Assembly (NCBI GenBank): GCA_031472005.1
Contig: PZJY01000012.1
Coordinates: 1,984,001 to 2,048,000 of the forward strand
Direction of reading: 5' to 3'
DNA length: 64,000 nucleotides
Source of the DNA: Tetracladium setigerum
Taxonomy: Eukaryota > Ascomycota > Leotiomycetes > Helotiales
The translations under genes and the position numbers were made by a program. The notes below the pieces were generated by a model. It was not told the DNA's origin and searched no databases. It saw only the letters and a list, made by a program, of their open reading frames with translations. Below are positions 1 through 9,981 of the stretch, one piece after another; the first letter of the stretch is position 1; the number at the start of each line of letters is the position of its first letter.

Positions 1-375
1 GGCTACAAACACGTTTACCCTCCCCCAAAGGGTAACAATTTCAATGCAGGTTGTATGGTACTGCAACCATCCAACGAGATGTTCCAATACTACCTCTCAC
101 TCGCTAAGTTGAAGGACCGATTTCCAGGCCGGACTCCAGAGCAGAGCCTGTGGTCGTACGCACACAGAAGGGATGGAAACATGCCTTGGAAGCAGTTACA
201 TTATGATTGGAATGTCAATTGGGCTACGTGGGAAGACAAAGAGCACGGAATTGCAAGTCTACACTCGAAATTTTGGGAGCTAGATCACGACAAGAAGTTG
301 CGGGACTTTGCCTTACGAATTCGCTGGATGATGGAAGGATATTGGAAAGGTGTAGATGCGGGCATGAAACGTTGA
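1..375 (+). CDS. GT8-type glycosyltransferase, C-terminal fragment (5' cut by window edge)
   Basis: The frame is open from base 1 to the TGA at 373-375, so only the C-terminal ~124 residues are present. The fragment contains FNAGCMVL near residue 15, the FNxG-type motif that follows the sugar-binding region in GT8 (glycogenin/galactinol-synthase-like) enzymes, then a Trp-rich tail with LHYDWNVNW. Family knowledge: GT8 enzymes are retaining, metal-dependent UDP-sugar transferases; the DxD motif would lie upstream outside the window. The donor, acceptor and cell compartment cannot be read from this piece. It runs convergently with the O-fucosyltransferase-like gene and is the first of several glycan genes. 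The ATG at 55 is internal, not the start. Confidence 0.75.
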   Translation, partial: GYKHVYPPPKGNNFNAGCMVLQPSNEMFQYYLSLAKLKDRFPGRTPEQSLWSYAHRRDGNMPWKQLHYDWNVNWATWEDKEHGIASLHSKFWELDHDKKLRDFALRIRWMMEGYWKGVDAGMKR

Positions 376-1360
376 AGCGTTGAGGTACGGCGCCAGACGG
401 GCTCTGCATACAGCAGGAGGTAGGATAGGGGACTTTCAAGGTCCGCCCGCATCAAAGAACGTGTAAGAACGTGTAGGAACACCAAAGCACTTCAATTACG
501 ACATAACAAAATGGATTGGTTCTTTTTTTTAGAGAAAAAGTACGTAGGAGGACTGTCCAATAATGTCTCAAGATAGTAATCAAACTTCTTTTTATCAAAA
601 TTGTTTGCCAATTTGCCATGTTGTGAAGTGGAAGTCAATTCCGGAGTAGACCGCTGCCTCTGATTTTGCAGATGTCGCAAAAGTGTATCCCGCATGAAAG
701 CTGAAAAATAAATAAAAACAAAAAACAAAAACAAAAAAAACATGGCAAGCCAAATAGTTCCATATCTTGCGTTGGTATATGACAACTGACAAAGTCAATA
801 CCCGTACGAGTACCTTGACACGCGAAGCATCTGCGAAGCAGCCGCCCCCAGAGCCGGGGCGTCGGGAAGCTCACCTAGCCCTGGCAGTGTCTTCGGGTGA
901 GGCGTTGAATTATGCGGCGGTTGGCGTTCTCACAAGGTTCATTCGTTCACGCTAGAGAGCAGCGAACAGGGTTCCTTCGTACACGCTAGGGAGCTGGGAA
1001 ACTTTCTCGCTTGCCGACCACTTCCTCCCTCTCTATCTCTTTGGATGAAATGACGAGTCATGTCTAAGTGTATAAGATGTGAATATTGTAAGCTGCACAC
1101 TACCTATCAATACTGCTAGGTATCTGTTCCAATGCGCACCCCTTTTGTGTAATTCTGCGTTATCCTGGCTCAGCTCGACGCTCCGTTAATCAATCTAGCC
1201 CGGAGGGGTACAGTACAGTACATGCTAAGGCAGGCTGGATTTCCCCTGCTTCAAACTGCACTTCGGCTGTCAATTAGATCATATTACGGCTCCACCAAAC
1301 GAGATCCGAGCATCGGATGGAAGGGATCGATTGTATTTTGGTATTCTCTATACTTCTAGT
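376..1360. other. Convergent intergenic region
   Basis: This lies between two converging gene ends. It holds AT-rich 3' flanks, including a T run near 523-530 and an A-rich stretch around 705-740. No coding frame with a recognisable product, no tRNA and no clear repeat was seen. Confidence 0.6.
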
Positions 1361-2890
1361 TTATGGGAAAAAAGGCATGATGTCCTTTCCCCTTGTAGGA
1401 ACCATAAGTTTCGATTTGCTGTTTCCCTTCATAGCGGTCCCTTCGGGATAAAACCGTACACTGGCCTCGATTGTGCTCCCTGGGTAGATGTACGTTGGGA
1501 AGAAAAGCTCAGGATCATTCAGAGCTCTCGCAAACGCGATAAGGGATGACATAGAGGACATCAAAACGCCGAGGAAGAAGTCTGCGTTGACCAATACATC
1601 ATATTCCAGAATCGCCTTCTCATCGAACATCAGACCTTCAATCTTTTTCAAAGCACCAGGATCGTTTTTCAGAAGACTCCACTTGTCGTAAACCTTGTAA
1701 CCCAGCGGTCTTATCATCTCGCGATATTGTTGGATCTTCTCTTGGCTGCCGCAGCTCACGTAGACCGTCCTCTGATCGGTACTTCGTAGTCTGGGAAGTT
1801 TCTCCATCTCTTCCGTATATCGCTGCCTCTGATTCTCGGGATTTCCCATATGGTTTGGCCAATCAGGCTCTGCGCGGAGATGTATACCAATGAATCCATT
1901 GCGAAGCTCGGGGGAATCTAGAATTCTTTTGCTCCATGTGAGAAGTTCCTTGTTGTACACGAGTGTCTTGAAGAGGTCCTTTCGAACGGTTGCAAGCTCC
2001 TTTGAAGCGTCATAGTTCCATGCCGTGAAAGAATCTCCGAAAGTGAGGACTTTGGGATTGGAAGATGAGATGGAGGACAACGTGATGTTCGCTTCCGCAA
2101 GAACTTTGTATATCATTCTGCGGAAAGTGCCAGTCATGTACTTGGCATGTTTTGGTGCTTCCAACATCGGGCCTAGACCACGAATGTCAAATCTTACTTG
2201 AAGCTGGGAACATTCTCTTTTCAACTCAGTTGTCATGAGCTCCATGTCCCAAAACGTAGATGGAGCAACGGGAGGATTGCGATTCGGCTGTTGCATATTC
2301 CCAGTTTCGTTTCGAACATCTACCGTCGGGATCACGACACCTGCACCTGCATCGATCGCAACACGTAAGCAGGTCTGAATTCTGCTTCGGATGTTGTTGA
2401 GTCCCCCGCCCACTGACATTTTCCCTTCCTTGTCTTTCGTGCCCCAGGCATGACAGTGAACCCAGAGGCCACTCGTCCATTGGTTCTCGTTGCAGAGTTG
2501 TCGCAAGCTGCTGATAGATGCTGGACTTGCGAGTGGCGTTGGAAGAGATTGCTGAGTTGAGCCAGTTGTATCGCTCGTTTTTGAAAGAGTCGAGATTTCA
2601 TGTACAATTGTCACTGGTACCGAAGTCTGCGAGGAGGTCGAAAACTCATGTACAGATGTTTCTGGCACCGAATTCTTCTCGTCACTGGCAGACACAGACC
2701 ATTTGGGTAAACGGATTTCGTCGAATTTCGGGATAGGTATTGATCGGGAATAGACAAGAGTCATCACAACCATGGACGAAGCAAGGAACAGAACGAGGAC
2801 TCGCTTGCCTCGTGGCGAGGGTACGACAGCTAACTGAGCCAACATCGAGGGATTGACGACCCTTTCTTGAAAGTCGTCGACGAGATTCAA
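1361..2890 (-). CDS. O-fucosyltransferase-like type II membrane glycosyltransferase
   Basis: Single-exon gene, 509 aa, starting at the ATG at 2890. A short cytosolic N-terminus is followed by one hydrophobic segment (about residues 30-48), a Ser/Thr-rich stem (about 65-130) and the catalytic part. GGLNNIRSRIQ (about 161-171) matches the GGxNNxR motif of GDP-fucose O-fucosyltransferases, and IHLRAEPDW (about 336-344) matches their HLRxExD-type motif. The likely role is a Golgi type II transferase acting on proteins or glycans with a nucleotide sugar, probably GDP-fucose; the donor is inferred from the family only. The stem contains a short internal duplication (VHEFST / VHEIST). It is divergent from the GT25 gene, with about 500 bp between the starts, so co-expression is plausible. 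An unrelated donor use is possible because fungal members are uncharacterised. Confidence 0.75.
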   Translation of the reverse strand: MNLVDDFQERVVNPSMLAQLAVVPSPRGKRVLVLFLASSMVVMTLVYSRSIPIPKFDEIRLPKWSVSASDEKNSVPETSVHEFSTSSQTSVPVTIVHEISTLSKTSDTTGSTQQSLPTPLASPASISSLRQLCNENQWTSGLWVHCHAWGTKDKEGKMSVGGGLNNIRSRIQTCLRVAIDAGAGVVIPTVDVRNETGNMQQPNRNPPVAPSTFWDMELMTTELKRECSQLQVRFDIRGLGPMLEAPKHAKYMTGTFRRMIYKVLAEANITLSSISSSNPKVLTFGDSFTAWNYDASKELATVRKDLFKTLVYNKELLTWSKRILDSPELRNGFIGIHLRAEPDWPNHMGNPENQRQRYTEEMEKLPRLRSTDQRTVYVSCGSQEKIQQYREMIRPLGYKVYDKWSLLKNDPGALKKIEGLMFDEKAILEYDVLVNADFFLGVLMSSMSSLIAFARALNDPELFFPTYIYPGSTIEASVRFYPEGTAMKGNSKSKLMVPTRGKDIMPFFP

Positions 2891-3394
2891 AAAAGAGTAT
2901 TGGAGGGCATGAGGTGTCCTGTCGGCTCCAAGGACATCGCGGTAAGACTGAGCATCGGGACTAGGCTGAGGTTTCCCATCTCAGCATTTTAAACCAAGCT
3001 AAGGAGGTTGCCGATATTTACTTATTAGATCGACAGTTTAAACGAACCCCTATCGTTCCAACCGGGGACGGGGGCAGGGCTTGTGACAAGGATAAGGGCA
3101 GCGATGCGATTGGACTCTGCAAGGGATCATCCCTTGACCTTTTGAACCCCCAATCTATAGGACGAATTGGCAACATGTTTACCTCGTAAATTTGTTAGTC
3201 GCTAGCTGAAACCTGAAAGCCACAAGTTCTGACTACTGCTCCTGTCTGAGCTAATTAGCTGGGCCGAGCCAGAACAGGGGTCCAGCGAAACTTAATCGCT
3301 GGGTCTAGTCGGAACTGCAGCTCCGAAACTGGCTTTCAGTAGACTCAGCACTTGGTATAGGTTTGCCTTCTTCGATTCTCAGACTCGAGAGGAA
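2891..3394. promoter_or_regulatory. Shared divergent promoter region of the O-fucosyltransferase-like and GT25 genes
   Basis: About 500 bp separate the start codons of two divergent glycosyltransferase genes, so both promoters must lie here. No convincing TATA box or regulator site was identified by eye. No coding frame. Confidence 0.5.
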
Positions 3395-4674
3395 ATGCGA
3401 TCCCAGGGGATACAAACCCAACATTTTCTATGCCTGGGCCTAAAAATGGGTATCGCGACACCTCAGCGTCGCTTCTGGATCACCGTGACAATGTTCACGT
3501 TGGCACTGGTATGGCTTGTATCAGGTGTATGTCGTGGACTGACCAGGCAAAATGTTGAGAGTCAAACACGCAATAGAACGCTGGGCTTTGGAGAGATACT
3601 TATGGCTGTTCTTCCCTCGTAAGTCAAACGTATGTAAGCGGCGGCATGTATGCTAATGCAACTTTCCACAGCCGCACAGATCAACGAGATGCTGCCGCTC
3701 TCTTGTCACATTACAGTGATATAGATATCACGATTATGGACGGAGTCACGAATGTTTCGCGAATAGCTTTGCCGCCTGGTACGGGTTCAAGTTGGCTCAA
3801 TAATGGCGAGCTTGGCTGCTGGAGAGTTCACATGGATATGCTGCGTAGAGTTGTGGAAAAGAAATTGGCGACGGCTCTCATAGTAGAAGGGGACGTAGAC
3901 TGGGACGTTCGAATAAAGGATCAGTTGACGAACCTCTCAAAGAACTTACCTGACTCCACCTCTGGTCGTCCATATGGTAAGAAAACCTCTCACTTCCCAA
4001 AAGCTCTGAACGGAAAGACTGATTTGCTAAAAGGCGAGTCGTGGATGTACCTGTGGCTAGGGAATTGTGATCATGTTTCCAATCCTCAAAAGAAAGGTCC
4101 TTTCGTTTCATATTTCGATGAGACGGTGGGAGCCATGAAAGATCAGCTTGATTTTGTGAAGAATGACCACGAGTACTATGGTGTCAAGGAAGACAACATG
4201 CGAGTGGTCAGCCCAGCATATAGTATGTTCCATCAGACGGCATGGTAACTTCTTTGCCTCTAACAGATTCAATAGAAATGCTCTGCACCACTGCATATGC
4301 TGTGACTTTCGAAGGAGCGTTGAGGATGCTCTATGAAATCGGGCATGACCACCTTAATAAGGCGATCGACGTCGAGTATAGAGTCGCTACAATGACCGGC
4401 AGATGTGAGTGCTTCCCACTTCTTAAATACACTGGATATCATCACCAGGGAATTTTAATACTGACGAAACTTAGTGCCAGGTTTGAGCGTGAACCCGCCA
4501 TTATTATCGCAGTGGAAGACTGGTTTAGCGTCGGACTCTGCAATCAGAAATTCACGGGCGAAGAACATCACTGAGTTTCAAGTTGGCAGCGGGCCGCAGG
4601 TCCGACAAAGTGTTAGAAGGGAGCTGAAAGAGAGGATCTACGAAGCAACTCCGACGGGCTGGGCACACTTGTAA
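3395..4674 (+). CDS. Glycosyltransferase family 25 protein
   Basis: Four exons: 3395-3618, 3672-4222, 4267-4404 and 4475-4674; the introns (53, 44 and 70 nt) have GTAAGT, GTATGT and GTGAGT donors. All phases close to give 370 aa. One N-terminal hydrophobic segment (FWITVTMFTLALVWLVSG) predicts a type II Golgi protein. The first splice creates LPSRTDQRD, the N-terminal signature of GT25 (LPS biosynthesis/collagen galactosyltransferase type). ALIVEGDVDWD supplies the acidic metal site, although GT25 usually has EDD here, so one Asp is replaced by Gly. The C-terminus NPPLLSQW...SDS follows the usual GT25 ending. The acceptor is unknown. Met at 3446 is an alternative start. It converges on the acyltransferase gene. 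Confidence 0.85.
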
Positions 4675-4819
4675 ACATTGAATAGAGTGTTTTCTTGAAT
4701 TTTCAAGCAGTGTTCGGTGACATAGAAGTTTTAGGACCGTGAATCATTGGGAACTAGTAGACACTCTGTGGGCGTACGAACATCATAAATTATTTGAAAG
4801 TCTACTGGTGGCTAATTAT

Positions 4820-6334
4820 CTACGTGCCACAACTTGCGGGTGTTTTACAACTCGCAGTCCATAGCCATTTGGCAACTTCAACTGATTTAGCATCAATCAG
4901 ACGCCAGTACACATCTGCAGTCCAAAGAACTAATGGAGCGATAATAGCAGCCGCTAGCATGAAGCCAAATCGATCTAGTCCAGTTGCTTCCATGGCTCTG
5001 AGTGTGACCATTCTCCCTATCGAATAACATATAGGGATATGAACAATATACAATGCAAACGAAATGTCTCCCAGGTATCGCACAATTGGCGTCGTGAAAG
5101 GTCTTTGAAGCGTCGGACTGTGTTCGAGAGCCAGAAGAAGCAGTATCGCTGCAATCGAAGTCCAGAAATGCGTTCTGCCTTGTCCGCCAGGAAACGCCAC
5201 TGGCGTGACTGACGATAGAAAAACATAGCCGGGGCTCTTGTCCGACAGAAAATCGGGCCAGCAGGCCAGAAACCATGCCAGAAGAAATACTAGATACCAA
5301 AACCACTGCTCCATTGATCTGCCAACTTGTCCCGTTCTAATACGAGCTATCTTGCCATGCGTAGCATTTGAAGAATTTCGGATGTGTCGAAGTTCCGCAA
5401 GGATGACGCCACTCAGGAAGAGAGACATATCCCAATGTGAGGTAATGCAGAAAGTCCACAAGGCGAAAGATCCAATGGCGAAGATACGGATAGCTGTCTT
5501 CGCTTTTGACAAGCCCAGAAGGCTGAGGAAGACCAACATAGAGCCTCGAAACTCAACGGGTAAAGTCCAGAGCTGATTTGAGAATTGCGGTCCAATTGGA
5601 TCCCAGGTGAACGGATTGATGATCAGAGCCAGGCATGCCAGCCACTGCTGGGTCTGTTGCCCAAGCGGTGCGACTTTTGGTACTTTGATTACAGGATTGA
5701 TGCTACCGTACCACCCATTGTGAATCAGGAGCATGACAACAAACGTTGAGAGAACGATTGGTAGAAAAAGACGAATCGCTCGGCGAAAGACTGACGAGGC
5801 CATGTTGTCGAGTAATGCGGGAAGATTGTCATCTCGCAGCAGCTGGAGTGGCTTGTAGGACAAGACATAGCCCGAGAGAACGAAAAATAATCCAACCATG
5901 AAACGACCAGAGTATATTATTCGAATGAAGGGAAGTTGAAAGAGGGATGTATCTGTCGGCTTGGCCAAGTATCCGTCGTGAAGGAATGGAAAATAGTCGA
6001 GTGGGTAATGATGGATAAAGACAAACAAAGATGCGACCCCTCTAACACCATCTAGGTAGGACGTGGGATGAAGTTTTCTGGATCGCCTGGTCGGACTATT
6101 GCTATATTTCTGCCTAATTGGGAGGAATGAGGGAAGCAGCTTCGCTGCCATAGAATTCAGTGATGAGGTTCGGAGTCGAAACCTCGAACTCAGTATTCTG
6201 TTGTAGAGTGAGGTCCCATTAAAATCTTTAACCGCAAGAAGACCATCATGGCTAGAGCTCGAAGGAATCGATTTCGAGAGGTCTTGGTCATATTCGTCTT
6301 TCGAAATAGGAAGGAATGACGGTGGTCCGGGCAT
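4820..6334 (-). CDS. Acyltransferase-3 (OafA/YrhL-type) membrane protein
   Basis: Single exon, 504 aa, ATG at 6334. After a soluble N-terminus of about 90 residues comes SYLDGVRGVASLFVFIHH (about residues 93-110), the conserved start of the acyltransferase-3 domain with its His-His pair, then about ten hydrophobic segments. FFVLSGYVLSY and the late YLGDISFALYIVHIPICY motif are also typical of the family. Members move acyl groups, often acetyl, across a membrane onto glycans or other acceptors. Next to GT25, GT8 and a fucosyltransferase-like gene, O-acetylation of a glycan is the likeliest job, but that is inference. The stop lies 146 bp beyond the end of GT25 on the other strand. A decayed copy lies head-to-head at about 6.95-7.8 kb. 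Confidence 0.88.
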   Translation of the reverse strand: MPGPPSFLPISKDEYDQDLSKSIPSSSSHDGLLAVKDFNGTSLYNRILSSRFRLRTSSLNSMAAKLLPSFLPIRQKYSNSPTRRSRKLHPTSYLDGVRGVASLFVFIHHYPLDYFPFLHDGYLAKPTDTSLFQLPFIRIIYSGRFMVGLFFVLSGYVLSYKPLQLLRDDNLPALLDNMASSVFRRAIRLFLPIVLSTFVVMLLIHNGWYGSINPVIKVPKVAPLGQQTQQWLACLALIINPFTWDPIGPQFSNQLWTLPVEFRGSMLVFLSLLGLSKAKTAIRIFAIGSFALWTFCITSHWDMSLFLSGVILAELRHIRNSSNATHGKIARIRTGQVGRSMEQWFWYLVFLLAWFLACWPDFLSDKSPGYVFLSSVTPVAFPGGQGRTHFWTSIAAILLLLALEHSPTLQRPFTTPIVRYLGDISFALYIVHIPICYSIGRMVTLRAMEATGLDRFGFMLAAAIIAPLVLWTADVYWRLIDAKSVEVAKWLWTASCKTPASCGT

Positions 6335-6950
6335 TGTTGCAGATATAGAAGGCGTGTCAAGAGAAGATCTTGAAGCAAAATCAGGAATCTAATGCACATC
6401 CAGAGGCTGTGTGGAAACTGGGAAGTCGATTTTCCTTGTTGGAATAAAGCAGAGCAATTGTATGAACACAGCAATCTATCTCTTTACCACTGTTCCATCT
6501 GCACGGGAGCTCGAGGGCGTTGAAGGTCAGAGGCTAGGTAAGTCCGTATGCATCATTCCCACAAAGGCAATACTCTTGCAAATAATTCTTCGCCGGCTGA
6601 GAACGCCATGCATGATCGCGATGCTCCTTCGGTGATAGCCTGATGGCAGAGCTCCCCTGGCAGCTGATCCGGGAGGTCTGAGCAGGGGACTGTGATAAAA
6701 TAAAAATAAAAATAGATTTCTTTTTTTTAAATTTTTATTTATTTACTTCTTTATAATAAAGGTACTTCTACTGGCACTAAAAAAGCGGTGTTAGAAGTTA
6801 CGATGTTGATTTAAGGTTTTTTGGTTTTTGGTATTGAGCCAACATGGCCCTTCGGCACGACCCACCCCTACGGAGGGTGCCGCCTCATCCCATGCTTAAT
6901 TGATCAACCCCTGTGCCAATAAAGCCTCCTTGGCAATAACCCAGCAAAAG
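6335..6950. other. AT-rich intergenic stretch with a small hairpin
   Basis: It lies between the acyltransferase-3 gene and its decayed copy. Bases 6690-6830 are very AT-rich. An inverted repeat CGGCAC...GTGCCG at 6853-6882 could form a hairpin. No coding frame was recognised; the missing N-terminal half of the pseudogene was not found here. Confidence 0.5.
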
Positions 6951-6954
6951 AAGA

Positions 6955-7825
6955 CAAGTAGCTTTATTCTTACATGGACTGTAAATCTTTGTCGTCATGG
7001 GTGCTTTGACGGTCCTCTGGTTGTAACCTTGCACAACGCCACCACAGTTGTCCGGAAATCCTCTTTTTCGAAAGCACTCACCACATTATAGGTACACTAG
7101 CAGAAATGGATGACTCCAGAAGTCTTCACGCTCAAATCTACATCGTTGGAGATACTTTACGAGCTTGCTTCGAATACCAAGCATTTGGCACAACCCTGGG
7201 CTTCCACCCCGGGTTACCCACCTCGAAAACAATATTTTTGGTACCTCAACTTTCTTCTCGCCACATACATCCTCTTATAACAAGGCTTCCGGAGCTTCCT
7301 TCTGGGACAAGGCGATCCAGGATACACCTACATGTATTCTGTCACCCCGCCTCAGTACGCTACTGCAGGCCAGAATCTAATTATACCAATGTTTTGCATC
7401 GACCATACCCCTCCTTACATCGAATCTTCACTTGCCGTTTCTCCAAATACCTTGGAAGAATATCATTTATGTTGTATCTTGTACGGGTTCCTATGCAATT
7501 TCCCTCCAAGGCGCAACGGATCGATTTCGCTCTTGGAGAATTCTGCAAGTGTCGCGAGTATGGCGCCAATCTCTGTCTAGCTACATATCCCATGATTACT
7601 GGAATCCACTTGCCTGCTGGAGACACGTCGAAAGATTCTGATAGAAGGGAAGTGCAGCCAGGGAGCATACGAGAGGTAGCTCAATCTGATCACCGTGTAT
7701 TTTCCATAGGGCTGAATCTGGCGCGACTCCTCAAGGGAGAAAGCATGGTCGAGGCTCAATTTCCAGAGCATGCTGTCTTCGTAAAGGCGCGGGATTACAA
7801 AGTTGATAAGAAAAAGGGCTCGTGA
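6955..7825 (+). pseudogene. Decayed acyltransferase-3 gene copy
   Basis: Pieces in shifting frames match the C-terminal half of the intact acyltransferase at 4820-6334. RKQYFWYLNFLLATYIL (about 7217-7275) aligns with the intact MEQWFWYLVFLLAWFLA, then an in-frame TAA interrupts. The frame goes on through GYTYMYSVTP (compare GYVFLSSVTP). A frameshift then leads to KYLGRISFMLYLVRVP (about 7450-7500, compare RYLGDISFALYIVHIP), which runs into a long open tail ending at 7825. There is at least one stop and one frame change, and the N-terminal half is missing, so no functional product is expected. It is inverted relative to the intact gene and too diverged to be a recent copy. The 5' limit is approximate. 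Confidence 0.72.
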
Positions 7826-9981
7826 GAGTTGTAATGGTGGAATTAAAAAACACGTTCCCCGAAATCATCGCATGTTCCCTAAGGAGACTTTTTTACCCCC
7901 TTGAATGTGAAGCAGATTCGTCATGGTTTGAACTTTGCCGGATTGACCTTGGAGTGAGTGCTACAGTATAATGATTTTCCTGCTCTCGACACCTGTGAGA
8001 TAGTCTGCAGTTGCTCGCACCGGACCATCTCGGCCGATGTCGCGCGACTCAACAATAAATATTTCTGAGAATGGCCAAAAGATTCCAGACCGACGCCCCG
8101 CGCCCGCTCCCACCAATCAGGCATGAGCTACCTTCAAAAGCTCCTTGCATCACCACTCGAGGACGGACTCTGTATAGTTCTTCAGTGAACGCCCACTAAA
8201 CGTATATCTGAGCATGCCACTCTGTATAGGTACAGGTACCTAGGTCTCTGCATATCAGTCCCCCGGAGTCTCCCTGAAAATTGTCATCATAATTCCAAAA
8301 AATGCGTGCTCGTGTAAAGAGAGTCCTCCGAGTCTTAATCGAGTAACGAGTCTGCGCAGCGACAACGATGTACGATAAGACCCGGATCAATCCTGTGAGT
8401 GTAAATATCAAACAGACTGAATTCAAGACTGTGGCTTTTTGGGCCCATTGCTGATGGCATAGGAGGCCGTAGAGACACAGGGTCCGAATGGTGGTGTCCT
8501 CTTGAGAGCTTGGCAGTCAAATCTCCCTTATTTGACACATCTTCCGGGGGTCGACAGCGCATTCACAACTTTGCTTTTCAAAACACTTCACTTATTTCGG
8601 TCTGGCAATCGCAGCCCAAATTTCCTTGGACTAACTACAACAAGCCAAAAGTATGCATACTGCAAATTCCTCGCTCCAATTCCGATGGTGCCTGGGACGT
8701 GTCTCCCCCGATAAGGAATACACTACTTGGCCGGCGTACAAATGTTATCATATCAGACCTTACTGTGCATTGTCCCGCGACTGGCATAATTTCCTCCCCC
8801 CGTTGATTGTCTGGGCCTTCATTGTAATTTGCCTCCCAGGGCGATCATCGTGATCAATCGGATGCGTTCCTGCTTTTTTTTTGCATGTGCCTTGTCTTTT
8901 GAAAATCTTATGCAGTTTGGTCTTCTCCTTTGGCTTGCATGCAGGATAGACAGTTCCTTCTGATAGTTTGACAGCTGTTGTGCAGCCGACATGTCATATT
9001 ATTCATCTCACTCTTCAAAAAAAACTGATTTCTCACACGCGACCCTTCTGCCATTGACTTTCGCTATTAATAGTTTGTTTACAGCTCGTACCTTGCATGA
9101 TAGATAAGGTACGGACCTTGCCAGGTCACGTCCCTAGTCTGGGACTTAAAACTTTATTTCTGAGTCAATATGATACGTCGGAGCTGGATGGGTTCATAGT
9201 GGCGAGACGCACCGATTCTATGTTGTGGCGTTTCCTATTTGTTTTTTCTTTTCAATTCGGGAATTTGATGTTGCTTTTACGAGGAAAGGGCTGTGGCGCG
9301 CGCCTCGAAGTTAACAAGATGTGCCCGACTGAGAATCATGTCGTGTGTGTCAGAATTGCTTTTACACGTGATATTCGCAAGCCTTTGGAATTTTCTTCAT
9401 TTTCATGTTGCGATATCCCTCCTAGCTAGTTATAGGTAGAACCCACATGACTATGGGATAAAGATGGCCTGCTGCTGAATTCCCGATCTTACTTCGAGCA
9501 AAGTAATGTTCGAAAATAGCAAGAGCAAGTTCACATTGCAGCATCGACTCTGAAGCTTTACAATTGAATGAAGTGCTAACACACGGCTTCTTGGTCACTG
9601 TTATTCTTTCACATGAGGTGTTATCATTAAGCTGTGTAAACTTGCTTGCTGTCACTAAAGTTCAGTGGTGAATCTGGACCCGAAGCCACTGACTGCGGGA
9701 TATCACGTGACGGTCCAGGCATTTCACGGCCTATCAAAGAAGATATCGCTCAAAGCTGATGGCAACATAGCTCACTATTCGAACTAGAACAAATATCAAG
9801 TAGACATGATTTGCTTAGGTGTTGCGTTCATTCGTTTATCCCCACAAACCTTATAGCTAAGAGATATTAGTACTACCACAGTCTTCCCCAATAATTGAAA
9901 TACAAACAGAAAACCCCATGGATATGTCTTTAATGAAAATTGCCTCCCCAGGTTGCCAGCACACATTATCCATTATTCATT
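7826..9981. other. Gene-free interval of about 2.2 kb
   Basis: Only short, unrelated open frames were found on both strands and none resembles a known family. No tandem repeat, RNA gene or intact transposase was seen. It may hold older decayed sequence like the neighbouring pseudogene, but I could not identify any. Confidence 0.5.
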
